Shown here: piece by piece, positions 1 through 11,792 of the stretch | Position numbering within the stretch: position 1 is the first letter of the stretch | Layout of the letters: the number at the start of each line of letters is the position of its first letter | Origin: Liquidambar formosana | Lineage: Eukaryota > Streptophyta > Magnoliopsida > Saxifragales > Altingiaceae | DNA length: 64,000 nt | Assembly (NCBI GenBank): GCA_039720395.1 | Contig: CM077823.1 | Coordinates: forward strand, 32,570,371 to 32,634,370 | Direction of reading: 5' to 3' | The notes under the pieces: generated by a model | The model's input: the letters and a program-made list of their open reading frames with translations, nothing else | What the model was told of the DNA's origin: nothing | Databases searched by the model: none | Program-made: the position numbers and the translations under genes

Positions 1-140
1 ATGGTTTTAATAGATCTTTTTTTTTTTTTTTATTTACAATTAAGGTGTCTGGAACAGCTTACACGCACCTTTACTAAATCTTTCCTGGACGATTTTAAAA
101 GCGCACTCCTCCACATCGACTTAGTGTATTTAGAAATTAA
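1..140 (-). repeat. 3' part of a tRNA-derived SINE, related to the copies at 29.4-29.7 kb
   Basis: A poly-T run near 16-30 is followed by a stretch sharing the order 'gattttaaaagcgcactc', 'ccacatcgac' and 'ttagtgtattta' with the SINE at 29541-29735. The poly-T is the reverse complement of a SINE poly-A tail, so the element lies on the minus strand. The tRNA-like head (A and B boxes) is not recognisable here, so this is a fragment. Confidence 0.5.
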
Positions 141-968
141 TTGATATAATTAGATTTAGTTAGATATTACTTGATGTATTATCCCTTGCCATATAGAAAA
201 AAAAAATGTATATGAGATTAGTGATAATGTGATATCAACCCCACGCATGAGAATGAACCCCACGCATGAGAATGAGGTAGAAAGGTCGCGAAGAAAGTGG
301 ACAATTATAGGTAGAAGACAATACGAAGGTTGCCCAACTAGCTAGCTGGCATCTTATAAAGGAATTAAGTCATTGTCCAATCTTGTCCAATTAGCTCGCT
401 GGCAACTCCAAGGAGTGCCTAGCAATTTTTGGCATTTACGTTTAAGTAGAGGGTATTGGGTATAATTTTTTTATTTTTGAACTTTAGAATTTAAAAAAAA
501 AAAAATTGAATGATAATCTTATTTGTTTTTAGGAGATTAGTGGGGAAAACCCTCTTCACAAAAACAAAAAATAAAAAAAACCATTTAAAAAACCCTTATA
601 AATGTTTGATTCTTTGCAAAAAGGCTCCAATAAAGATACCCCTGGATTTCTTATTATTGTAGGCATAGTGATACCAATCATAAAATCCCACGTACAACCC
701 CACAAATCTACTATATAATGCATAATGTCCCCCTCGTAATAAATTATTATGTCCTACCTTGAAGGTGGTCACATGCATGTTTAAAGACCAACCAAACCTA
801 GCTTAAAAAAAAAAAAAAAAAAAATAGCTTCAGTTGCCGGCAAATGGCACTAGAGAGTCGCAATTTTTGCTTTGTAGACATAACACGTATCCGTTTTAAA
901 AGCATATCCTCTCTCTTTTGGTGAATCCTTTGCACAGACACAGTGTTTGAAAATTATAATTACAGATA
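141..968. other. Intergenic, AT-rich, no gene seen
   Basis: Homopolymer A and T tracts and a short perfect direct repeat (cccacgcatgagaatga, twice, about 239-275). No ORF with coding character and no splice-compatible gene structure on either strand. Confidence 0.5.
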
Positions 969-1182
969 GGCTATGTTTGTTTAACTAAAATGGAATAGAT
1001 GGAAATTGAATCTAATTCTATACTTAAAATAGTAAGGAATGAAAAGGGATTTGAAATAGTTCTATAAACATACTGTTTAATTTCATTCCCATTCAAATTA
1101 CCTCATCCAAAAATGCTGTTTGGAATGAATTGGAATGAGATTTCATTCTATCCATTCTATTCCATTCCAGCTAAACATAGCC
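969..1182. mobile_element. MITE, about 214 bp, same family as 29809-30038
   Basis: The ends are inverted copies: the left starts ggctatgtttgttt and the right ends aaacatagcc, and the interior arms pair imperfectly (tggaatagatgga against the reverse of ccattctattcca). The same sequence order recurs at 29809-30038. No coding capacity. The superfamily is unclear. A 3-bp ATA flanks both ends, but three bases are weak evidence. Confidence 0.6.
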
Positions 1183-3774
1183 ATATGATGCCATAGCTTA
1201 AAAGTTGTGAGTATTTCAAATTTAGTTCAAGATATATGGAAGTTCTTTTCTTATTTTCATCAAGTTGCTATTAAGCATATATTTAGGCAAGTAAATAGAG
1301 TGGTTGATTTCGTAGTCAACATGGGTTATTATTATAATGATGTCAATATTTGAGAAGATAGATTTTATAAAAAACTCTGGAATGTGATTCGAGAGAACCA
1401 TCGTTCTGTTATAGTACGTAGATCTAATCGTTTTTTTATTTTTTAATAATATTTCCTCTTTTCAAAAAATCTATTACTTGTGGTTGGCTCTAGAATTCTT
1501 TCAAAAAAAAAAAAAAAAAACTCTCCGTAAATAAATAAATTGTAATCTAAAAGTATATTATAAAAAATATGATCCATCCCAGCCGTACGAAAAAAAAAAG
1601 GAGAGAGAGAGAAAAGGGAAAGATCCCAATTAAATAGCTAGGCAGAAGATCGGTAGTAGTGCTAAAGAAAAAGTTTGTTATTAATTAGCAATATTATTTC
1701 TAATTTAATTATGTCCCATTCCTGTATCTCATTGGACCTTTCTCAGAACATTCGTAATTAGCAATAATCACGGACTTCACGCAAGCCCCCAGGATTAGCA
1801 TACACCAATGGCATCTCTTGAAATTTTGGGGGTACGAGTCATTGGCATTTTCTCCATTGGGTAGCTTGAAGAGTTGGAAAGATGAGTTAATAAGAGATAA
1901 CATGGTCCATTTAATAACCATGATTATATATTATGATGAAAATGTCATTTGGGTTAGATAGTAATTAAAGCATGAAAACAAATACGGATTAAACATCATA
2001 GTACATGCTTGGGTTCGAATTCCGATAGGGACATTCCCTTTTATCAACATATGGTAAATGAAATGAAAAGTTATATGGAGTATGTTATTCCTTGGTTGTA
2101 TCAACATATGGTTTCACATCACACGACTGAGGAAGAGTTCACATGATCAACGATATATATCTAATAATTGATAACGTACTAATTTGAGTAATGATCTAGT
2201 GGGACATTTCAATACTATCTCGGATCATTACATTCGTCCATTTATGATACGAGTAGGCACATCATATTCATGTTCGGGTGCGTGCCATACATGGATGATA
2301 GTGATAGTTCATGACGTACCGAACATCTCCACTAAATCAAAATTATATCAAATATATAATATTTTAACTTTCCCAAAGCCATCACAATCATTTCCAACCA
2401 ACCCCATGTATCCCAACACAAAAAATAAAAACAAATAAAATAAGAATTCACCGTAAAAAATACCTTCCAAGTTATTCTGTGTCATTATGAGAGGTCTATT
2501 GTTATATCAAGTGCTGTCTATATGATGCTACATATAGTATTGGCCAAAAAATAATTCTTTAACATATAGTCATCTGACACTATATCACCTATCACGCGAG
2601 TTAATGAAAAAAAGAGTTGGTGCAAGTAATATTTTCTCTACATTTGCACTGTTATGTTAAGCAGACCCACCTTTGGGGTGCTTACATTTTTTTCTTTCCA
2701 AATGTTCCATAGTACTTTTGCGCCATCCCAAATAGGAATTTTAATATTTACCAACTGATCTTCACTTTTCTAAACAAAAACCACTACCAATCAAAAGCGC
2801 AAAAATAAAAAAACTCAGCATCAAGTTTAAGTGACGAACGTCACGTTTGCCCCACATTGATACATAATTTTTAACTGATTTCAAAATTGAGTTAATATCA
2901 AATTTGTGGACTAAATTGAGAGCTTAGGGATTTACTGTGGCCGTCGTCGAAATCACGGACGTTTCTACTGTTGACGACATCACTTGCATCATCGTCATCC
3001 GTCGAGTTGCACCAAAGAGAAAGATCCTGGTCTGACGAGGGTTAGGGATTTTTTGGTAGGAAGGGATGCCAGATGGCGTTAATGTTAGACGTTTAGTAAA
3101 TGGAAGGACTGGCTTTGGAGTGTTTTGAACCACAACCATCTATTGCTTTTCCTTACCATGTGTCGTCATCTTAACAGCTATAGCAGGTTGGTGTATACAG
3201 CACCAAATCCGGATCCGTGTTTTCCCCTTTATACCTTAATGAATATTTTTTATTTTATTTTTAAAAAAAATTTATAGTTTTTTATTTTTTTTATTTTTTT
3301 TTATGGTTGTGAAACTGGGAAGCTTTATAAATACCAATACATATTCCAATTACAAGCCAGGTGGTCATCGTAGGGGCATCACATGGCACAATAGCTATCA
3401 ATTCCAACCCAAAAGAGGGGGCAAACTTGCCTTTTTGTTTAAAATGAACAATAATTTGTAAATACAAAGGGATCAGATTTCTTCTCAATATAAAAAGTGC
3501 CAAAAGTTTGTAATTTTCGGTTGGACCCTTTTTTTTTTTTTTTTTTTTTTTTGCCATTTTTCCAACCAGGAACAATCAATTTCTCAAGCATGAACCGTCC
3601 ACCTTTAGCAAAACAAAAGAGGTAAAGGAAGAGTTGAGTCATGAGTGAGTAAAATATCCTTTTAAAAGTTGAGATTCTTGCTATATATTCCTTGATATTG
3701 AGGGAATTGACCAATAAATCCATGAAAAAGGTCTGATAATAGCCGAAATTTATTTTATGCTTCAAGCATACTAT
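1183..3774. other. Intergenic spacer, no supported gene
   Basis: Low-complexity AT-rich sequence with long A and T runs (for example about 3530-3552). The open frames are short, have no homology I recognise, and partly consist of homopolymer (Lys or Phe runs). Confidence 0.5.
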
Positions 3775-4124
3775 GGGCCCGTTTGGGAACGCTGTGGCTT
3801 TTAGAGCTTTTGCTGTAGAAGAAGAGAAGTGGAAGCTAGTACTTCTAATTGACTACTGAATTGCGTTTGGGAATTGTATTTCAAAAGTGCTGTTGGATGT
3901 TGAAAGTGCTTTTCTACCTGTTTGGCAAGTAAAGTCCTGAAGTGACTTGTAATCCTGAAATGACACTATTACCCTTATCATAAGTGCTTATTTAGGCTAT
4001 TTGGTAATAAAAGTGCTTTTACTCTAATTTTATTAAAGTGTATAATTTTAAAAGAGGATTACGTCAAAACTACAAGTCAAATATTTTGTTGAAAATTACC
4101 ATAGTTTGGAGTTGTCTTTTCACA

Positions 4125-4174
<50 letters not shown>

Positions 4175-4952
4175 TAATAATACTAATAATAAAATGCTAA
4201 TACAATTATATGACATTTCAAACACAACAACAAAGTGCCCACTCAGTTGAACCAAGAAAACCAAGAACAAACTCTTCTTCTTTTTTTATTTTTTTATTTT
4301 TTTTATTTAACTCTTCTTCTAAGAGTAACTCCATGACATATTTAATTTATGATAAAAGTTTGGATGAGGGGTCTTATTATGAGCAGAACCATTAAGTTCA
4401 AGAAAGCTTGCACTATTACAAGAATGCAACATGATTGCCTAATTGGTATAAGTCAGGCCACAATTATGCAAACCAAGCACTATTCTGAGTATTCAATTTC
4501 AAGGCACGATTTTGGAGCAGGTAATTGGTTATATCAAACTATCTACCAAAGAAAAAAATAAAAGAAAAATATTTCAAGCTGGAGAATGATATGGACTATA
4601 TAGAATAGGACCTACGTGGACAAAACCCAAATTAAAGAGCTAAACCCAGATGGGAGAGATGGGAGAGAGAAATGTTTCCCTCAACGTTGAAGGAGGAGTC
4701 AGGATACATCAGGCATTTAAGTTTTATCATGTTAAAAAGGTAAGGGCATTTGAGGTATTTCCAAATGTTCATTAACCCAGCAATTGGGCTTTCGGACTGC
4801 GTTTTTGGAGAAGCAGGGGTCTCCCCACTTTAGCCCAAACGTGCTTCTAACCCAATAAGCTCTTCTCCCTATTTTACCCAAACACATCTAAAAGCCCGTT
4901 TGACAGCCCAGAAGCGCGTTTGGGCTGCCCAGAAGTGGATCCAAACAGGCAC
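3775..4952. mobile_element. Probable non-autonomous DNA transposon, about 1.18 kb
   Basis: The left end gggcccgtttgggaa and the right end ttccaaacaggcac-type sequence (reverse complement gtgcctgtttggatc) form short inverted termini typical of plant hAT- or Harbinger-like elements. The subterminal regions share 'agaagtg' and 'aagtgcttt'-type motifs. Both sides carry TAT directly outside the ends. There is no transposase frame. An AT dinucleotide run lies inside at 4129-4167. The assignment rests on the termini only. Confidence 0.45.
4129..4167. repeat. (AT)n microsatellite
   Basis: About 39 bases of uninterrupted AT dinucleotide, read directly. It lies inside the putative transposon at 3775-4952. 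Confidence 0.9.
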
Positions 4953-5437
4953 TATATCGTACTCTCACATTCAACCCCACACACAACCATTGTGTGTTTA
5001 TGTGATAAGTGAATGTGAGAGAGCCTTGTGCACACAACCATACACTCAATGATTGTTACGTATTTGGCTTTCTCTTTGTGTTCAATTGTCACTAGGGTAG
5101 TGCTTTTCTCACTCCCCAAATAGCCTTCTGCAACCTACTTTGTGTATCAATAGATAATCACTTCGATGGGCTTTTGCACCCTACTTTGTGCTTTCTTACT
5201 CTTGTTTTATCCCACGCTTTGAGAAGACGAAGTGCAAAAGAATTTTTTAGGGGTGTATTTATAAATTCCATTGCTACTATCACACTTTCTACATGCATTA
5301 AAGAGTGGCAATGGAGAGTAGGCAATGGTATTTGGGGTCTAATGACATGTCACGTTTCAATAGAGGTATGAGGTTTCTAGAGGTCTTGGTTTCAAGTGCG
5401 TGTGTGGGGTATATGTGTTATTTTATCATTTGAACCC

Positions 5438-5468
<31 letters not shown>

Positions 5469-5485
5469 AAAAGAAGAAGAAGAAG

Positions 5486-5693
5486 AGTAGTGCTACATGT
5501 ATCAATTTTTCAGAATTAATAAAAAAAAAAAATTATAATAAAATATGCATTAACTTTTCACACTAACTCATATGGTAAATGATGTGTCTTTGCCACATCA
5601 ACCTAGCTTATGAAAAATAAAATTGTATGCTTTATATCATTTGTTATGTGAGTTGGTATAAAAAGTTAGTACGTAGTACAAATAGCATTTTCC
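5486..5693. mobile_element. MITE, about 208 bp
   Basis: The left end agtgctacatgtatcaa and the right end (reverse complement ggaaaatgctatttgtac) are imperfect inverted repeats. The interior arms pair around tatggtaaatgatgtg / cacataacaaatgat. 'ggaaaatgctatttgta' is the kind of terminus found in many plant MITEs. Non-coding. Confidence 0.5.
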
Positions 5694-5739
5694 TGCATTA
5701 AATCAAAAGTTTGAAACCCCTCAAACCTAAATTCACACC

Positions 5740-5850
5740 CCAAGCCAATAGTGTAGTGGTTTAATGGTACTTCTCCCTCGTTTATGGGAAAAGCTTTCAG
5801 GTTCGAATCTTAGGTTAATTTATATATTGATATTATAAACAACAAGAAAA
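5740..5850 (+). repeat. tRNA-derived SINE, head region
   Basis: A polymerase III A-box-like block (tagtgtagtggtttaatgg) is followed at tRNA-like spacing by a B-box block (ggttcgaatc). There is no acceptor stem or anticodon arm that would make a genuine tRNA. The tail is AT-rich. This is the usual layout of a plant SINE. Confidence 0.5.
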
Positions 5851-6023
5851 GAAAATGTAATTTGGACAATGCATATTAGATCACTCGTCCTAATCCCCAC
5901 CATCGTATGATAGCATAATGATATTTGTCTTACTTGCTAAATAAGTGATATCGGATTTAAGCTTTTAGATAAATAATAATATCTATTTGTTAATATTAAA
6001 AAAATTTTAGGTTTATAAGTAAA

Positions 6024-7543
6024 GGGTTAATTACTTTTTAATACCTTTAATTTTAGGGGTAGTTTCAATTTGGTCAAGAAACTTTGAATTGTGTCAATTT
6101 AAGATAACTTTAAACTTTTTGTTGCAATGTGGTCCAGAGGCTGACATCCGTTAGGGTTTTTGACGGAAATGGCATGTGCCATGCACATGATGCTTACGTG
6201 GAGCCTATGTAGCATCCACCTATATTATAGTTGACTATAAGTTATTTATATAAAAGAAAAAAAAAAAGTGTTCAAGAGAAACAATAAACTCACCGGAACA
6301 AACCCAACCAACCATTTTTTCCCAATTCCATTTTTTCTGGCATTTTTAACATCTTAACCTCCAATCAACGTAGTTTTGAGGGTGTATAACAGTATGAGTC
6401 CCAGCCAATTGCAACACTTAACCTCTCTCTATCTCTTCCTCTCATCGAAAAACTCATCGGTGACCCTCTTTCCTATCGGCTGGTTCTCCCCTGTTGTTTG
6501 GACGGCGGTCCACCCCACTAATCGTCAGTACCCTATCTCTTTCTCCCTCGTCATGTGGCTCTCTCTCACCACTGTGCTCTTAGATCTGCTCAGTAGCAAT
6601 GACGAGACTCTTCCCTTGTCAGCTTCTCATCGTCAGCGACCCTTCCACTCACTGATTTGCTCTCGTTGGCGTCTTCTTCCTTCTTCTATAACCCCAAAAC
6701 CCATTTTCAGATTTGACACAAATTTGACATGCATTCAAACCCATTCTCTATCTTCTTTTTCCCTTTTCAAACCTACCAGTAACCACCTCCTTCCCCCCTT
6801 TTCCATAGCCACGACCTTAAAAGGTTGAAACCCATTATAAGATGATGGGGTTGAGGAAGATGATCGGTAGAGGGGAGCCCCCTTCATTTATTTTCAAGAA
6901 AAAACCATTAACTTTGTAAACTTTATTTTTTATTTAAAGTATAGGGCAAAAATCAGATACCATATTCCATCAAAATCCCATTATCCTCCATAAATCAGAC
7001 CCAACAAAATCTTGTAATATCTCCTCTGTGCAACGTTTTTAAATCCAAGCCCTACCAAACAGTGCATTGACAGCATACCTATTCATTCTTCCGGCATATC
7101 CCTCTCTTCCATCCAAAGCTTCTATTCCCAGGTAGCTCCACCGTTGATCTACCACCATTAAAAGCGTCGTTGCTAAGTTATCAAAGGGCAAAACAACCTT
7201 AATTTAGTCCACATAGTCTTGTACCTGTTTGGTTGTTGAGAAAGTGAAGGAAAATAAAAGAATTAGGTTTCTCTTGAACACATTTTTTTTTTCCCAAACA
7301 GCTTATAGTTGACTATAAGTTGGACTATAACAACTTATAGTCAATTATAATATAGGTGGATGCCATATAAGTTCCACATAAGCATCGGGCACATGCCATT
7401 TCCGTAAAAAATCCTAACTAACGTCAGTTTCTGGATCACATTGCAACAAAAAATTTAAAGTTATCCTAAATTGACATAATTCAAAGTTTTTGGACTAAAT
7501 TAAAACTACCCCAAAGATGAAGGTATTAAAAAGTTATTAACCC
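6024..7543. mobile_element. Mutator-like element, 1520 bp, long terminal inverted repeats
   Basis: The first 220 bp or so (from gggttaattactttttaata) recur inverted at the right end (reverse complement gggttaataactttttaata). They stay alignable through a block containing ggcatgtgcc and ttgactataagtt. A 9-bp flanking duplication, ATAAG(T/C)AAA, is present at 6015-6023 and 7544-7552 with one mismatch. Long inverted ends plus a 9-bp target duplication indicate the Mutator superfamily. No transposase is present. An open frame at 6376-6828 is Ser/Leu/Pro-rich and unrecognised. The interior is less AT-rich than the flanks, so captured host sequence is possible. The element ends about 200 bp before the F-box start codon. 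Confidence 0.75.
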
Positions 7544-7724
7544 ATAAGCAAATTACAAGGATTGTCTAAAACAAAAAAAAAAAGACCACCGTAGGTAACA
7601 TTTGTGACAGTCGTGCTCCGTATTTGATACTCCAGTTGAGACACAGCCCACTAACCCTACCCTTTGCTTTTTCTTTTCTTCTTGGGTTCAAACCTTTCTT
7701 TTCTTCATCAATAAGAAACTCCCT

Positions 7725-7734
7725 CTATATATAG
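7725..7734 (+). promoter_or_regulatory. TATA box of the F-box gene
   Basis: The sequence ctatatatag is a strong TATA consensus. Transcription normally starts about 25-35 bp downstream, which would place the transcript start after the ATG at 7742 and before the in-frame ATG at 7787. Confidence 0.5.
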
Positions 7735-7741
7735 AGTCAGT

Positions 7742-8896
7742 ATGTATGTTCATCCTCTCCGGTCTCCACAACACAACGACGAGGACATGGAGTTCCTTTC
7801 CTCCTTCAATTCTCTTCATGAGGACCTTTACACGGAGATCCTTATCAGGCTAGACGCAAAATCCCTTGCAAGATTCAAGCTCGTCTCCAAAGACTGGTAC
7901 CTCTTCCTCTCCAACGATTACTTTACTCGACACTACTCCGAATCAAGACCCTCCATCACCGGTTTCTTCTACGAAACCAGCACCCAGTACAAGGAAAAAC
8001 TCCGCTATGTCTCGATCGACACCAAAGAAGACTTTGTGATCGACCCACCTTCCTGTCTAGGGTTCTTGGACGGCCCTGCAAGGCTAGTCAACTCTTGCAA
8101 TGGCCTCCTCCATTGGGTTTCTTCGTGGGATCAACAGTTCATATCAAACCCATTGACCAACAAGTCCGTTGCCCTCCCGTGGCCTATTCCTCGTCACCAA
8201 TTCTTCGCTTGCGGCATCGCCTTTGATCCTTTGGTGTCTGACCATTTTGTCGTGGTGGTGCTCCTCTTGCAGTCCAGAATTAATCTGAAATCGAGGATTT
8301 TTTCATCGGAGACGATGGAGTGGGGTGAAATGAAGGAAATTGTTGTGATTCCTCACCGCCCGAAGCCGAAATGTTGCAAACGGGGAGTTTTCTTGAATGG
8401 TTTTTTGCACTGGGAGATGACCGACAACGCAATTCTTGTTTACGACGTTAAGGGTCAATCTGGGTGGATGATGAAGTCACCTATGAACGATGAATTGGTT
8501 GAGAAATTGGGGTTTTCTGAACCAGGATGCTTGGGTGGATTTGGTGGGAAACTCCATTACTGTCGGGTCATTGGAACTTTGCTGTGTGTTTGGGTGGCGA
8601 CCCAGTACAGCTCTTCCAATTCTACCATCTGGGTTGAGCAGCACAGTGTCAATCTCTACAATGTGATGTGTGAAAACTCTAGCATTATACCCCATGGGTC
8701 TCAAGCTCTTGCCTTTCTTTGCCATGGTGAAGAGATCTTGTTGTGTGTGAAGGGGAAAATCATCGGTTACCGGTTTGATGACAATGCGGTCCGTGAAGTG
8801 TGTAAGGTGCAGAGAAGTGATGGTAGCCATGTTGAGCCATCCATGTTCTTCCCCTTTGTGCATACTCTGGCATTGTTCAATCTTCCTTTGAGGTGA
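7742..8896 (+). CDS. F-box protein (SCF ubiquitin ligase substrate receptor), intronless
   Basis: A single open frame of 384 codons. Residues about 24-65 form an F-box (LHEDLYTEILIRLDAKSLA, then RFKLVSKDW and a 'FLSNDYFTRHYSES' tail), which binds SKP1 in an SCF E3 ubiquitin ligase. The rest resembles the F-box-associated C-terminal region of plant F-box proteins: 'SCNGLLHW', 'SNPLTNKSVALPWP', 'FLNGFLHWEM' and 'GFGGKLHYCRV' match the spaced hydrophobic strand pattern of that region. Length fits the family (about 350-420 aa). Two in-frame starts are possible, 7742 and 7787. The TATA box at 7725-7734 favours 7787, giving a 369-aa protein that keeps the whole F-box. Its substrate cannot be inferred. 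Shorter open frames on the opposite strand are shadows of this gene. Confidence 0.9.
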   Translation: MYVHPLRSPQHNDEDMEFLSSFNSLHEDLYTEILIRLDAKSLARFKLVSKDWYLFLSNDYFTRHYSESRPSITGFFYETSTQYKEKLRYVSIDTKEDFVIDPPSCLGFLDGPARLVNSCNGLLHWVSSWDQQFISNPLTNKSVALPWPIPRHQFFACGIAFDPLVSDHFVVVVLLLQSRINLKSRIFSSETMEWGEMKEIVVIPHRPKPKCCKRGVFLNGFLHWEMTDNAILVYDVKGQSGWMMKSPMNDELVEKLGFSEPGCLGGFGGKLHYCRVIGTLLCVWVATQYSSSNSTIWVEQHSVNLYNVMCENSSIIPHGSQALAFLCHGEEILLCVKGKIIGYRFDDNAVREVCKVQRSDGSHVEPSMFFPFVHTLALFNLPLR

Positions 8897-9752
8897 AGTC
8901 CAACAATGGTGCGGTTAACCCTAGTATTAAACCCCAGTTTTAGTGCTCCATCTTGTACTTCATTTGTGAATACTGCTTGTGTTGACAACAAGAGTTTTAA
9001 TTGAATGATTGTTTGGTTAGGATTTGGAAAATACTTTCATTTGTGACAATGGTTGTCATTCTCTGGAATTTTCTCATTCATAAATATGGATTTGTACCTT
9101 CAATACTAAGTAGAATAGTTGTAATTATTTAATTTTCGTTAGGATGTCCAAACATTTAGCAGATGAATTACTCTCCACAAATTGGTAAACCCAACTCATT
9201 CTCGGGCTTTTTTTTTTTTTCCCTTTTTGTTGGGGGGTTGTTGCAATATTGAACCCACAATCATCCACTTGTCGAAGACACTATGCTAGAAAACCAAATT
9301 TCCCAATGCCTATTCCATCAATTGCTGAGAAGGTACAAGGAAAAATATGAAATCTTGACTGGTTAAGATTCCAAGTTCTCTTTTTCATTTCCCCCCCTAC
9401 ATAGACCACACCAACCAAACGAAAGAGCTTCTTCTGATGCTTTTTGGGTTATATCATCATCGAGCCCTCTGTTTTTCATGGTTCAACTCACCCTGTCCAG
9501 TATAAGGTGTAAATGTCATGGAAAATATTTCTTCCTAAGCTTCATGTGACGCGTTTTGACCCACTTGGAGTAGTCCAAGGAAGAAAAATGCAGTTGACGA
9601 CTGGTCTAAGTGGTGAAAATTACAGTCTCTAATGGTGGACCTTGTTGGGTTGTATATTTCAATCCGACTTGGTCCACTTCAGCACCTCAATTGAGACCAA
9701 TGAGTTGCAATCTGCTCCTAATGTCAAGCCACTCGAAGTGGAGACCTTCACC
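8897..9752. other. Spacer downstream of the F-box gene
   Basis: The first 150 bp or so probably hold the 3' UTR of the F-box gene. Beyond that I see only low-complexity runs and no coding region. Confidence 0.45.
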
Positions 9753-10228
9753 CCTGTTTGGAGATGTACTTTGAAAATTGTTTCCAAAAACGCATTTTCA
9801 GAAAATAGCAAAAAGATTTGTAAAAACATTTTTGCAGTGGTTTTCTATATGTTGAACAGAAAGAGAAAGCGGAAAACAGAACTCAAGAACGTCATTTTTT
9901 TTTTTGGTCAAGACCAGTGTTTCCCCAAAGCTTTCAACTAGAGACTAATCATTGTTCGCGGGAAGAGGGAACAACTGGCCAGGCGGTTTTTTTACCAAGG
10001 TGCTGGGACTCGAATTAGGATCTTTTACCTCCATTCGAGCCAACCACCTTGGGACTTACCTTCCTTACCACTAGGCCAACCCTTCCTGGTTCAAGAACGT
10101 CATTTTTATTCTCTCTAAAAAGGAGCTGTTTTCAAGGAAAGTTGTCGAAAAACAGTTTTTCTACCTTCTTGTTTTTGTGACTTTGAAAACAGAAAACTGC
10201 TTTCAGAGTATACAACCAAACAGACCTG
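9753..10228. mobile_element. MITE carrying a nested SINE
   Basis: The left end cccctgtttggagatgtac and the right end ccaaacagacctg (reverse complement caggtctgtttgg) are short inverted ends. Internal arms include gactttgaaaacagaaaac on the right and ttttcagaaaatagc on the left. The element is interrupted by the SINE at 9900-10090, so it is older than the SINE. Non-coding. Confidence 0.45.
9900..10090 (-). mobile_element. tRNA-derived SINE with 17-bp target-site duplication
   Basis: Read on the minus strand, it begins with an A box (ttggcctagtggtaagg), then a B box (attcgagtccc), and ends in a poly-A run (poly-T at about 9894-9904 on the plus strand). The flanks are a perfect 17-bp direct repeat, tcaagaacgtcattttt, at 9883-9899 and 10091-10107. 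Head, tail and target duplication together make a complete SINE insertion, with its 3' end facing lower coordinates. Confidence 0.85.
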
Positions 10229-10563
10229 TACAACGGCACTATGTGTCAATCAATAAGACCGAAAGAATAAGTGTTGCCCTTTCAGCACCCTGTCTACTAC
10301 TCTCTCTTTCATTTTTGTCAACAGTGTCTACTTTCTCTGTTAGAAAAAGTAAACATGAGTAGTTTTTCTACCTTCTTGTTTTTGTGACTTTGAAAACTGA
10401 ACTGCTTTCAGAGTATACAACTAAACAGACCTGTACAACGGCACTATGTGTCAATCAATAAGACCGAAAGAATAAGTGTTGCCCTTTCAGCACTCTGTCT
10501 ACTTCTCTCTTTCTTTCTTTTTTGTCAACACTCTGTCTACTTTCTCTGTCAGAAAAAGTGACC
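10155..10563. repeat. Two-copy tandem duplication, 207-bp unit
   Basis: 10155-10361 and 10362-10563 are near-identical. Both begin gtttttctaccttcttg, share tcagagtatacaac(c/t)aaaca and aataagaccgaaagaataag, and end in a tagaaaaagt/cagaaaaagt block. The duplication takes in the right end of the MITE at 9753-10228 and so arose after that MITE inserted. Confidence 0.9.
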
Positions 10564-11792
10564 ATAAGGCTGTGTGTCAATGTTGCAATCATTTCCACCA
10601 AAAGTTACAATGTCACATTGTCTACAAAGAATAGTCAAGATAATATATGCGCTACTCATGTAGAATGAAAACAGTTGAAACAACAATGCCCAAATTTGCC
10701 AATCTTCTGGTTGAGATGCTAGAACATTTGTCAAATGTCTTGGTTTCAAGTCTTGACACCCTCCAAGTGCACCACCCAAAACAATGCCCAAATTTAATTG
10801 ATAATTATACACTGAAGTAAAACATTATTCTCACAGGAAATGATTGGCTTAGAAACACAGGAAAGAAGCTCTCAAAATTTCTCAACAGAAGAAACTTGCT
10901 TATCATCTTCAACTATTTCCTGCAGTTCCACTTATAAAACCAGTATTTGGCTTACTATGACCTACCCCTTAAGATATATCTTTGTGTTAGTCATATTTAG
11001 TTCAAATAAAATGGGAAAACACCAAAAATGTACATTAAATTCACGCTAATGGTCTGAGACAGTGTGTTCCAGCAGAATTACAGCAGAAAGCTTCAAGGCC
11101 TATACAAACATTCCAACCTGACAATTTTTTTCTGATCCCCACCTTGAGTTATACCATCACCCCACACATTTGAGGATGGACTACTCAATCTTCTAAAAAC
11201 TCAAGGCAATGCCCATGTCCAAGTCAAGTGGGAAATAGAGGAAGAGGGAGGCATCCAAGCAAAATGGGAGTCAATAGAGGAGGAGCTAACAACTTGCACC
11301 AAAAAGAAGGAGAAGAGGATATTTTCTCAACTTCTAACCATACAAAATAACCCAATAATATAACAAAAAATAAACAGAAAACCCTAATCTACCCGTTAAA
11401 AAGGCATTAATCTTAAGACAAGCGAACAAAAAAATAAATAAATAAATAACTACAGCATATGTGTGAGCCACATGATGTGGATATATTTATCAGTATTCGG
11501 TATGCCTCAGGGTGGAAGAAAAAAAGGAAAACACAGACACGAATTTGCAACAGGACAAAGCAGAAGTACAAGCCAACAATAGCTCTCCCCTTTATGAAAG
11601 ATTGACTCAGAGATTAAATAAGCAAAAAACTATGTTATTATTTACATGAAGTCTAGCTTGTGTCACTTTAGCAAAAAACCAGGCAAAAACTATGGTATTG
11701 TTTACATGAAAGAATTGCTTGTGTCACACTACAAAATGTGAAGCAAAACAGAAAAGCTAAAGCAAAAGAAACCGCTGACAAGGATTTTGCAT
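10564..11792. other. Spacer downstream of the GRF zinc-finger gene
   Basis: No convincing coding region. The part nearest 11792 probably contains the 3' UTR of the minus-strand gene that ends at 11793. Short similar segments (about 11625-11720, 'acatgaa... gcttgtgtcac' twice) form an imperfect local direct repeat. Confidence 0.4.

Noticed and set aside
3291..3765. Two overlapping minus-strand frames
   Set aside because: Both cross a poly-T run and owe their length to it. No motif or splice support.
6376..6828. 150-codon open frame, plus strand
   Set aside because: It sits between the inverted ends of a Mutator-like element, is Ser/Leu/Pro-rich without a motif, and has no splice partners. 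It may be captured sequence but is not supported as a gene.
8477..8991. Minus-strand frames of 74 and 128 codons
   Set aside because: Antisense shadows of the F-box gene.
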